From Chitinophagaceae bacterium (GTDB lineage Bacteria; Bacteroidota; Bacteroidia; Chitinophagales; Chitinophagaceae): a stretch of 64,000 bases of DNA. A program made the translations under genes and the position numbers. The stretch spans positions 186,001-250,000 of the forward strand of contig JAEUVB010000016.1 in NCBI GenBank assembly GCA_016786845.1, written 5' to 3'. The notes below the pieces were generated by a model that made no database searches, had not been told where the DNA came from, and worked only from the letters and a program-made list of their open reading frames with translations. This document shows, one piece after another, positions 45,604-52,633 of the stretch. The stretch's first letter is position 1; every line of letters begins with the position of its first letter.

Positions 45604-46626
45604 ATGCAAGAACTAGCTGAAAAGATCGATCAACTGAAGCAAGAGATTGAAGCCATTGAGCTGAAAACGGCCGATGAGATCGAACATTACCGTATTCGCT
45701 TTCTGGGATCCAAGGGTCTCGTGAAACAATTGATGAGTGAAATGAAAAACGTGTCTTCGGATCTGAGAAAGGATTTCGGGGCGCGATTGAATGAGTTCAA
45801 GCAATTTGCCGAAGCCAAGTACGAAGATTATAAAGAGCAGAAAAGCGGTTCTAAGAAAGCCGAACAGCCAAAAGCTGATATGAGTCTGCCGGCCTACCCT
45901 TCGGAAACAGGCGCCCGACACCCGATACAGCAAACCATGAACAAGATGATCGACATCTTTGCCAAGATTGGTTTTACGGTGACGGAAGGTCCGGAGATAG
46001 AAGATGACTGGCATAACTTTACGGCACTCAACCTGCCCGAAAATCATCCTGCCCGCGATATGCAGGATACCTTTTATATATCTAAGAATCCCGATTGGTT
46101 GTTGCGCACCCATACGAGCAGTGTGCAAGTGCGTGTGATGAAAGAAGGCAAGCTTCCGATCCGTCAAATATTTCCGGGACGTGTGTATCGCAATGAAACC
46201 ATTTCGGCCCGTGCGCATTGTTTCTTCCATCAGATCGAAGGACTGTATATTGATGAAAAAGTCAGCTTTGCAGACCTGAAACAGACCCTCTACTATTTTG
46301 TGAAAGAGATGTTCGGAGCCGATGTGAAGGTTCGCTTTCGTCCTTCCTATTTTCCCTTCACCGAACCCAGTGCCGAAATGGATGTGAGTTGTTTTATTTG
46401 CGACAGCAAGGGATGCAATGTGTGCAAGCATACCGGGTGGGTGGAGATCTTAGGTTGCGGTATGGTGCATCCGAATGTATTGAGCAACTGCGGTATAGAC
46501 CCTGAAAAATATTCGGGCTTTGCCTGGGGCATGGGTGTGGAGCGCACCACCATGATGCAATACGGGATTAAAGACATTCGCGTTTTAAGTGAAAATGATC
46601 TGCGTTTCTTAAAACAATTCCGTTGA
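45604..46626 (+). CDS. pheS: Phenylalanine--tRNA ligase alpha subunit
   Basis: A 340-aa alpha subunit of the alpha2beta2 PheRS, charging tRNA-Phe in the cytoplasm. The frame is open from 45571, but the ATG at 45604 (MQELAEKIDQLKQEIEAIEL) gives the normal N-terminal tRNA-binding coiled coil and fits the promoter. The class II catalytic core shows HPIQQTMNKMIDIF, motif 2 GRVYRNETISARAHCFFHQ with EGLYID, and motif 3 GFAWGMGVERTTMM. A four-Cys insert (CFICDSKGCNVCKHTGW) sits between motifs 2 and 3 and may bind zinc; many but not all bacterial PheS have it. pheT is not adjacent. An epimerase gene follows 37 nt later. Confidence 0.97.
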   Translation: MQELAEKIDQLKQEIEAIELKTADEIEHYRIRFLGSKGLVKQLMSEMKNVSSDLRKDFGARLNEFKQFAEAKYEDYKEQKSGSKKAEQPKADMSLPAYPSETGARHPIQQTMNKMIDIFAKIGFTVTEGPEIEDDWHNFTALNLPENHPARDMQDTFYISKNPDWLLRTHTSSVQVRVMKEGKLPIRQIFPGRVYRNETISARAHCFFHQIEGLYIDEKVSFADLKQTLYYFVKEMFGADVKVRFRPSYFPFTEPSAEMDVSCFICDSKGCNVCKHTGWVEILGCGMVHPNVLSNCGIDPEKYSGFAWGMGVERTTMMQYGIKDIRVLSENDLRFLKQFR

Positions 46627-46663
46627 TGGATATGAATTGTGACCTCCCTCATTCTGCGCGCAT

Positions 46664-47626
46664 ATGATCTTGGTGACAGGAGGCAGTGGACTGTTGGGGC
46701 AGCATTTATTGAAGGCCTTATTGAAGGATGGCGAAATGATTCGTGCAACTTATTTGCATACCGATCCGCCGGCAGCATTGAGCCAGGGCATTGAATGGAT
46801 GCGATGTGATCTGGAAGAATATGAAGATATTGAAGCCGCATTGCAAGGCGTGACCCATGTGTATCATTGTGCGGCCATGGTGAGCTACGATCGGCGACTG
46901 CATGAACGCATGATGCGTGTGAATATAGAGGGTACCGCCAACTTAGTGAACGCCTGTCTGGATAGGGGTATACAGAAACTCGTGCATGTAAGTTCCATCG
47001 CTGCCTTCAGCCAAGTAGAAGCGCCTGAGCTCGTGAATGAAACCACACCCTGGCTGCGCAGCAAAGAAGACTCGGCCTATGCACAAAGCAAACATAAATC
47101 GGAAATGGAAGTGTGGCGGGGTATCGCCGAAGGCTTAAATGCCGTGATCGTAAATCCCTCTATCATCCTCGGTGAAGGCGATTGGAACAAAGGGAGTGCA
47201 GCACTGTTTCGCATCGTGAAGAATGAATTTCCATGGTATACCGGTGGTGCAACCGGATGGGTGGATGTGCAGGATGTTGTACGTGCGATGACCGGACTCA
47301 TGAAGAGCGACATCGCAGGAGAACGCTTTATTTTAAACGGGGGTAACCATCCATATCGTGACGTATTTACCTGGATGGCAGAGGCTATGGGCGTTCGTCC
47401 ACCACATCGTGAAGCCAGGCCCTGGATGGCAGAACTGGTATGGCGATGGGCCTATCTCAAGAGTATGCTGACCGGAAAAGAAGCCACCCTCACGAAAGAA
47501 ACGGCACGAAGTGCACAACGCATTTCCGCCTATGACGGGAGTAAGATTTGTGGGGTTTTGAAAGGTTTTGAGTATACGGGGGTCAAGGAGACGGTGAAGA
47601 GAGTTGGGGACGTTTTGAGTGTTTAA
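46664..47626 (+). CDS. NAD-dependent epimerase/dehydratase (extended SDR)
   Basis: A 320-aa Rossmann-fold enzyme. The NAD(P)-binding motif is MILVTGGSGLLGQHL at the N-terminus, then YHCAAMVSY, the active-site Ser in VHVSSIAAF, and the catalytic pair in YAQSKHKSE (Y-x-x-x-K). VNPSIILGEGDWNKGSAALF and WVDVQDVV are typical of the dihydroflavonol-reductase/cinnamoyl-reductase-like extended SDRs. The substrate is unknown. It lies 37 nt after pheS on the same strand and is probably co-transcribed. A TTTAATTTTTAG-type repeat follows the stop codon. Confidence 0.9.
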   Translation: MILVTGGSGLLGQHLLKALLKDGEMIRATYLHTDPPAALSQGIEWMRCDLEEYEDIEAALQGVTHVYHCAAMVSYDRRLHERMMRVNIEGTANLVNACLDRGIQKLVHVSSIAAFSQVEAPELVNETTPWLRSKEDSAYAQSKHKSEMEVWRGIAEGLNAVIVNPSIILGEGDWNKGSAALFRIVKNEFPWYTGGATGWVDVQDVVRAMTGLMKSDIAGERFILNGGNHPYRDVFTWMAEAMGVRPPHREARPWMAELVWRWAYLKSMLTGKEATLTKETARSAQRISAYDGSKICGVLKGFEYTGVKETVKRVGDVLSV

Positions 47627-47765
47627 TTTTTAGTTTTGAGTTGACAAAGAATGTAATCCGTCCGGATTAAAGAGTTAAGTAATGTCCGATATAGTTAATC
47701 CCGTAAAATTTATCAATTTTTAAACGTGTGGTTATTTTTATGAATTAAATGAACCCATACATTGT

Positions 47766-48389
47766 ATGATAACTACACAGTACTCCATCCGGAATTATGT
47801 TCGCGCAAGAATTAATCCCTCTTTCGGTCCTCATGATGAACTCCCTTTCCGTACGGAAATAAAAACATTCAGCAAAGGTGAGATCATCACAGATTACGGA
47901 CAGATAGAACGATGTGCATACTTCCTGATAGAAGGTCTTATACAAATTTCTATCAGGAGAAGAAACGGTGATGAGCGCATTCTCAATATTTTTGAAGCAA
48001 ACAGTTTTTTCTCTGCTTATATGTCATTTCTGACAGGAGAGCCTTCAGATAGCTGTATCATTGCCCTGGAGGACGTTACTGTGGAAGTCATTCAGCGAAA
48101 TGATATTGTAGCCACTTATAAACACAGTCTTCTGTCTAACCAGATCAGGGCAGAGGTGATAGAAACATACTATGTCTACATCACAAAAATGCAAATGGTA
48201 TTACTCGACTATAGCCGTACCGAGCGCTATCAGTATTTATTAAAAACCAGACCTGGACTCATCAATATGGTTTCCGTCAAAAAACTTGCACAACTTTTGG
48301 GCATGGACCCGAAAAGCCTCAGCAGAATCAGGGGGAAAATCGGTTCGTTCTGTGTGGCTATGTTGATGCTCACATCCTGCTTCCGCTAA
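47766..48389 (+). CDS. Crp/Fnr-family transcriptional regulator
   Basis: A 207-aa regulator. The N-terminal cyclic-nucleotide-binding-like beta-roll covers about residues 25-130 (FSKGEIITDYGQIERCAYFL, then IEGLIQISIRR). A dimerisation helix follows, then a C-terminal winged HTH (MVSVKKLAQLLGMDPKSLSR, then IRGKI). No four-Cys iron-sulphur set typical of Fnr is visible, so the effector is unknown. The C-terminal tail after the recognition helix (GSFCVAMLMLTSCFR) is unusual in composition. About 140 bp downstream is a perfect GTAAC-type dyad at a class-II activator position before the next gene, a plausible target. Confidence 0.88.
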   Translation: MITTQYSIRNYVRARINPSFGPHDELPFRTEIKTFSKGEIITDYGQIERCAYFLIEGLIQISIRRRNGDERILNIFEANSFFSAYMSFLTGEPSDSCIIALEDVTVEVIQRNDIVATYKHSLLSNQIRAEVIETYYVYITKMQMVLLDYSRTERYQYLLKTRPGLINMVSVKKLAQLLGMDPKSLSRIRGKIGSFCVAMLMLTSCFR

Positions 48390-48527
48390 TAGGTCCTGGG
48401 TGAGCCTCAGTATTTCTATTCTGCTCATACACCTACATGATCAACCTTTTATGGGTATTGACATAGAGCTAAAAGTTGATGTGAATATTCCTGTTTAGCA
48501 GCATTAAAAACTTTTTTTCGAAAATCC

Positions 48528-48577
48528 AAAATGGTAACAAATGTTACCATTTTTCTTATTTCACCCGGATACTTTTG
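48528..48577 (+). promoter_or_regulatory. Palindromic operator and -7 box upstream of the 48666 gene
   Basis: Perfect 12-bp dyad AAAATGGTAACA-AA-TGTTACCATTTT (48528-48553), then TACTTTTG (48570-48577). If the -7 box is centred at -7, the dyad centre falls at about -41, the usual position of a class-II Crp/Fnr activator. There is no TTG -33 element; the dyad occupies its place. Confidence 0.65.
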
Positions 48578-48665
48578 CGCTGTTGTTCGGAACGATTGCG
48601 CAGTCTGAACGAACGACAAGGTACCTTTTAGTAAACAAATTTTATAACTATTAAATCTTTTAAAA

Positions 48666-49148
48666 ATGTCTTATTCAAATCTCTCCGTCGGATTAACACC
48701 GACACAAATTACATCGGTCAATGATGCCATTACGCACATTAAAGATGAACTCAATTTCCTCGTTCAACTCACCCCCGAGGAAAAACAAAGCTTGAGCAAA
48801 TTGGGTGATCATGGTTTTTCCTATGTTCATAAAGCCATAGAATATGCAGGGTTTAATCCACATGTGATTCCTCCGTCTATGAATTATGAAGAAGGGAAAA
48901 AAGACATGCAACTGTTTTTAGATCTCCGGGTATTTGAGAAACGTCTTCGTCAGCTGTTGGAAACCGTGGAAGACACGCGAACGGCGGCCGGTGTTGAAGC
49001 CAAAAACTTCGCCGATCAATTTTATGCCTTGGTGAAATTGGCCGCACAAAACAAAACTCCTGGCATGGATTCAATCGCCGAGGATTTGGGTTCCTTTTAT
49101 GAAAAATCCAAATCTGAGGCAGAAACGCCTGCAGTGCCGCAATCCTAA
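48666..49148 (+). CDS. Uncharacterised 160-aa helical protein, paralogue of the 51716-52156 gene
   Basis: I do not recognise the family. The product is helical and charged, without signal peptide or membrane segment. It shares with the minus-strand gene at 51716-52156 the N-terminal pattern SxNxxxxLTPTQ, then FLVQLTPEEKQSL, a middle block VIPPSMNY...DMQLFLDLRVFEKRLRQLLE, VEDTRTAAGVEA and the C-terminal block VKLAAQNKTPGMDSIAEDL. The leader is about 85 nt and is preceded by a -7 box and a dyad that the neighbouring Crp/Fnr protein could bind. A strong terminator follows. The tail SEAETPAVPQS is probably disordered. Confidence 0.8.
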   Translation: MSYSNLSVGLTPTQITSVNDAITHIKDELNFLVQLTPEEKQSLSKLGDHGFSYVHKAIEYAGFNPHVIPPSMNYEEGKKDMQLFLDLRVFEKRLRQLLETVEDTRTAAGVEAKNFADQFYALVKLAAQNKTPGMDSIAEDLGSFYEKSKSEAETPAVPQS

Positions 49149-49172
49149 TTTGCTTGTCATGTTGAATGAAAG

Positions 49173-49199
49173 AGCCGCTCCGAAAGGGGCGGCTTTTTT
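49173..49199 (+). terminator. Intrinsic terminator after the 48666 gene
   Basis: Stem AGCCGCTCC-GAAA-GGGGCGGCT (49173-49194) with one T-G wobble and a GAAA tetraloop, followed by six T residues. It lies 25 nt after the stop codon. Confidence 0.9.
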
Positions 49200-49309
49200 G
49201 TGCCGTTGATGGCCGCTGATGGTAAAGTTATTTATGTTTTATTTTCTAAAAATATTTCTGGTAACATGTGATGCTTTGGGCAATTTTTTCTGACTTATAG
49301 TATATTGTG

Positions 49310-49507
49310 ATGAAAATAAATTCTATGAATCTGCTTATTACTATGCCGGGAGGCACAGAAATTTTACTTATTCTGATCGTTTTGGTTCTCCCTACTGTTT
49401 TGGCTATTTACTTCATTTCCAAGAATCGATCTAAATCGAAGCAATTGAGGGAAACAAAGCAAGAACGCGATGAATATTTGCGAAGATTATTGGATAAAAA
49501 AGAATAA
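49310..49507 (+). CDS. Small single-span membrane protein, 65 aa
   Basis: A short ORF. It has a hydrophobic helix (TEILLILIVLVLPTVLAIYF) followed by a basic, coiled-coil-prone tail (KNRSKSKQLRETKQERDEYL, then RRLLDKKE). The start could be the ATG at 49310 or the internal ATG at 49325 (MNLLITMPGG); a GTG precedes the first. Small proteins of this build are common in Bacteroidota. The function is unknown. It lies between the terminator of the previous gene and the cassette-like element. Confidence 0.5.
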   Translation: MKINSMNLLITMPGGTEILLILIVLVLPTVLAIYFISKNRSKSKQLRETKQERDEYLRRLLDKKE

Positions 49508-49636
49508 TTTCTCTTTTTTGATTTCGTTTAAAAAAAATTTCATTTTTAGAATTTGACTCAAAATTGTTACAGAATGCATTGTCTATTACATCGCATACTT
49601 AGTACTTAGTACTTAATACTTACTACTATAGTTTGG

Positions 49637-49762
49637 CCGCTTGGCGTTCGTGTGGTATTTCGGAGCACTTCACTGTCAACCTACCACTAAAGCCCAATAG
49701 GAGCACCGCACTTCAATTTAAGCACGTCACCACGCATGACGCCAAACGGCTGTTAGCAGCCG
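49637..49762. repeat. attC-like imperfect inverted structure at the 3' end of the KAP gene
   Basis: Left arm CCGCTTGGCGTTCGTGTGG (49637-49655) pairs imperfectly with CCACGCATGACGCCAAACGG (49730-49749). Immediately outside the right arm is a hairpin CGGCTG-TTAG-CAGCCG (49747-49762), ending 3 nt before the KAP stop codon. The 9-mer GTTAGCAGC inside it recurs inverted (51692-51700) 30 nt upstream of the KAP start. Short direct repeats of TACTTAG lie just left (49600-49625). The size and architecture recall integron attC sites, but the core does not match GTTRRRY exactly. Confidence 0.45.
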
Positions 49763-49765
49763 TAC

Positions 49766-51664
49766 TTATAGTCTGTCTATTGAATTTTTAATTATAGTGT
49801 TCAGTTCATTTAAAGCGTGTTTTCTAATTACTTTTTCTCTATTCTTTTTTGCATTAGTTTCTTTTGAAATTTGAGAATGCAATGTCAAAAGCAATTCTTT
49901 CTCTTGTCGTTGATGTTCTTGTATTGTTACATTTGAGTATGTCTTCTCTGGGAAATATCTATACTCAATGAAATGCTTTAACCTAAAAAGACTATCGTTG
50001 TTAAGACTAAGAATTATTTGAGCAAACTTATTTGGATTTAGTTTTGCTAACATCGGAGTGTGTTCAATTATATTACCTAAATCGTCATTGTATTCTCGTA
50101 TTTTTTGATACAGTTCATCAACGTTACCATTGGTTATGTTGTAGAATATGTCATCAATAGCAATCGTGGATTTATTTTGCTTTATCTTTTCTAAAATATC
50201 TTGTGTATATTTCACAAGAGACCTAAACTCTTCCGTTTTCTCTGAAGCATACGCTTTCTGCCAAGAACCCCAAGTAAGCATTGAAAAACCTCTACTATCT
50301 TTAAATTCTGCAAGGTTTGTTTTTTTTATTAGTTGCTTTGCTCTTTTGATAACCTGCAATTTGCTTTTCTTCTTGTATAGTTTTGAGTCTATAAGAGAAA
50401 ACAATATACCTGATATGTGCAAAATTTCCGTTATATGAAAATCTTCTGTCGTGAAAAAGCTTGTGCTTACACTGTCTAATAAATTTGAAAAATCTTCATC
50501 GTTTAATAGTTGCCAATACCAAAGTCTTTCCCAATCTTTTTCTGTTCTGCCTTTTGCATAAATTGTAGAGTTATTGATTTCGGTAACGATATCAGTATAG
50601 TCACCGTTTTTTATGAAATCAATTAGTCGGAATGGCGTAAATAATTTGGTTGAATGCAAGAGGGAATATGTAGAAACAACTTCTTCGTATTGTGTGTATT
50701 TTTTCTCGCTCTTGTCGTCTGAAAAAAACTGTGTCTGTTGAAACGAAGTTATATCCTCATTTCCAGTCTTAAATTCAAGGAAGTAAATTAAGAAGTAACT
50801 TAAATAATTTTTGACTAACAAATTATATTTTTCCTCGTCTTTTACTAATTCTTTGTCGGTAAAATTGAATAGTCTTTCAAAATCGTAAATAGCCCTTTGT
50901 AAAACTCTGAGGTTTTCTTTTTTAGAAACGTCAAACGTTTTGATTATTAAGTCCTTTGATGCAATTAATTGAGATTTTATTTCGCTCTTGACAGAATTTA
51001 AAAAGAAATCGATGGCTTGCTCTGTATCTGGTTTGATTTCAAATGTCTGTCCTATTATTTTCTCTTTAAAAACTGGGTATTTGAATTTACTGTCTTTTGT
51101 GTGTTCTTCACCAATTTTATCTTCATCAGAAATCAAAATTACTTTGCATTGTGAATGTTCAACAAAGTCGTTAATAAAACCATAGAGTTCGTCAAGCGGA
51201 ATTTTGCAACGTTCAACATCGTCAAAAATAAGAATTCGGTTTCCTTTAATTTTTTCATTTGAAGATTTAAAAATTGAAATTGGGTCAAAATTGATGTTTA
51301 CGTTGCCATCAGATTTTCCGTCATTGTCGTAATCAAAATCAATTTTTAAAGTTGTCTTGAAAAAACCTTTTAGAATTTCAGTTGCAAATTTTGCACCTTT
51401 TGAGTATAGGAATGGCGATATTTTAGCTTTGAGTGCTTCAATTATTTCGCTTTTTTTCGCAATACCATTAAGAGAAATGTAAATGGGTCGTAGTCTTATT
51501 TCTTCGCTTTCGGCAATCACGTCTGCGTTGTCCCATTCTTCAATTAGACCTCTGATAAAATATGTTTTACCTGCTCCCCATTTCCCCTTTAACATCACTG
51601 CAAAGTTGGGATTTTGAGAAGTCACGAAGTAGTTTAGATATTGCTTTGTTGTCTGATTTGTCAT
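49766..51664 (-). CDS. KAP-family P-loop NTPase
   Basis: A 632-aa STAND/AAA-like ATPase. Walker A is GKWGAGKT (residues 27-34) and Walker B ILIFDDVE (144-151). The pattern of FxNDFVEHSQCKVILISDED and the phrase FKYPVFKEKIIGQTFEI after Walker B are typical of KAP NTPases (named after Kidins220/ARMS and PifA). The rest is helical, without a transmembrane insert. Some KAP proteins, such as F-plasmid PifA, exclude phages, so a defence role is possible but unproven. The gene is much richer in A+T than the genes to its left and is bounded by inverted GTTAGCAGC sequences, which suggests recent acquisition as a unit. Its promoter was not found. Confidence 0.85.
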   Translation of the reverse strand: MTNQTTKQYLNYFVTSQNPNFAVMLKGKWGAGKTYFIRGLIEEWDNADVIAESEEIRLRPIYISLNGIAKKSEIIEALKAKISPFLYSKGAKFATEILKGFFKTTLKIDFDYDNDGKSDGNVNINFDPISIFKSSNEKIKGNRILIFDDVERCKIPLDELYGFINDFVEHSQCKVILISDEDKIGEEHTKDSKFKYPVFKEKIIGQTFEIKPDTEQAIDFFLNSVKSEIKSQLIASKDLIIKTFDVSKKENLRVLQRAIYDFERLFNFTDKELVKDEEKYNLLVKNYLSYFLIYFLEFKTGNEDITSFQQTQFFSDDKSEKKYTQYEEVVSTYSLLHSTKLFTPFRLIDFIKNGDYTDIVTEINNSTIYAKGRTEKDWERLWYWQLLNDEDFSNLLDSVSTSFFTTEDFHITEILHISGILFSLIDSKLYKKKSKLQVIKRAKQLIKKTNLAEFKDSRGFSMLTWGSWQKAYASEKTEEFRSLVKYTQDILEKIKQNKSTIAIDDIFYNITNGNVDELYQKIREYNDDLGNIIEHTPMLAKLNPNKFAQIILSLNNDSLFRLKHFIEYRYFPEKTYSNVTIQEHQRQEKELLLTLHSQISKETNAKKNREKVIRKHALNELNTIIKNSIDRL

Positions 51665-51715
51665 TGTCTAAGTTTGTGTGTCCTTAATATAGCTGCTAAC
51701 TACTCAGTAATACCC

Positions 51716-52156
51716 CTACTTCCCCATCGCCTCCTCCAGCCTCTTCACTATCGTATCTGTACCCGGTACATTGGCGGCCGAGGCCATGCGTGCCAGTCTG
51801 AGGAAGTTCATGGAGGATTTTTGTGATTCCATGCGGAGGGCGAGTATGGTATCTTCCAATGTCTCTCTGAAAATATTCAACGCTTGCAAAATGGGTGTAA
51901 GGGATTGCAGGAGTTCTTCATCTTTGGCCCATGCGCTATAGGGTTGGGAGGGAGGCAGCAATTCTTGATTGTACGAGGCCATCTCGAGGGCATTGCTCCT
52001 GAAGGAATGGTAATTATGGGTCCGGCGTCCGGAATGCTTTTCCTTGGTGCTGAGGCTCACCAGAAAAGGCATACTTTCTTTCATGGCTTGAATTTGCGCT
52101 ATGATCTCTTGTTGTTGTGTCGGGCTTAATACCGCTTCAATATTGTTGTAGGCCAT
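51716..52156 (-). CDS. Uncharacterised protein, paralogue of the 48666 gene
   Basis: Encodes 146 aa from the ATG at 52156, chosen because MAYNNIEAVLSPTQQ then aligns with MSYSNLSVGLTPTQ of the paralogue; an ATG at 52177 would add MDKKTEK. Shared blocks: MPFLVSLSTKEK, LLPPSQPY, LLQSLTPILQALNIFRETLE followed by DT, and ARMASAANVPGTDTIVKRLE. It is cytosolic and helical; the function is unknown. It is transcribed away from the phased 20.6-bp array just upstream. It lies 51 nt beyond the KAP start on the same strand. Confidence 0.8.
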   Translation of the reverse strand: MAYNNIEAVLSPTQQQEIIAQIQAMKESMPFLVSLSTKEKHSGRRTHNYHSFRSNALEMASYNQELLPPSQPYSAWAKDEELLQSLTPILQALNIFRETLEDTILALRMESQKSSMNFLRLARMASAANVPGTDTIVKRLEEAMGK

Positions 52157-52269
52157 TTTTTCAGTTTTTTTATCCATAATGCCCGATCCTTTTCATCGCC
52201 ACGAGCGGGGTTTAATGGTTCTGCTAAGTTAAAAAACCCATCTGAAAGGGCAAAATCTTGTTCTTTTTA

Positions 52270-52423
52270 AAGATATCTTATCGATCGTAAAGAATTCTTA
52301 TCTATAGGATAAGATTTCTTATATCATGTAATTAAAATCTTTAATAGGTTATAAGATTTCTTTAAGCATGATAAGATTTCTTATGTGTAGGATAAGTTTT
52401 CTTTAAGAGTGATAAGATTTCTT
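52270..52423. repeat. Helically phased array of eight AAGATTTCTT-type sites, 20.6-bp period
   Basis: Sites start at 52270 (AAGATATCTT), 52290 (AAGAATTCTT), 52311, 52332 (diverged, TTAAAATCTT), 52353, 52373, 52394 (AAGTTTTCTT) and 52414; four of them are AAGATTTCTT. Spacings are 20, 21, 21, 21, 20, 21 and 20 bp, two helical turns. The first two are perfect palindromes; the others keep the AAGA...TCTT ends or half of them. Sequence between the sites is mostly variable. It lies between two divergent genes. It could be a cooperative operator array, an iteron-like array or a nucleoprotein scaffold. Confidence 0.85.
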
Positions 52424-52633
52424 TAAAAAATGGGGTAAAAAGGTCGCGGATAAGCCTTTTGGGGTTTGTACAAAGGGGCGGCACAAATTGAAGGCGGATT
52501 CGGGGAAATGGGATATGTTCTCTTTCAGTATTGGGCAAGGTCAAATTTCCAGCGGGTTATATTTCACATTCTCTTTTACAGATACTCCTCATTCTACGCC
52601 ATACATTTTAAGCCCCCAATATTATCTTTACGC

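Noticed and set aside
52270..52423. CRISPR array
   Set aside because: The period is only 20.6 bp with 10-bp AT-rich sites; there are no 25-40-bp repeats with unique spacers and no cas genes.
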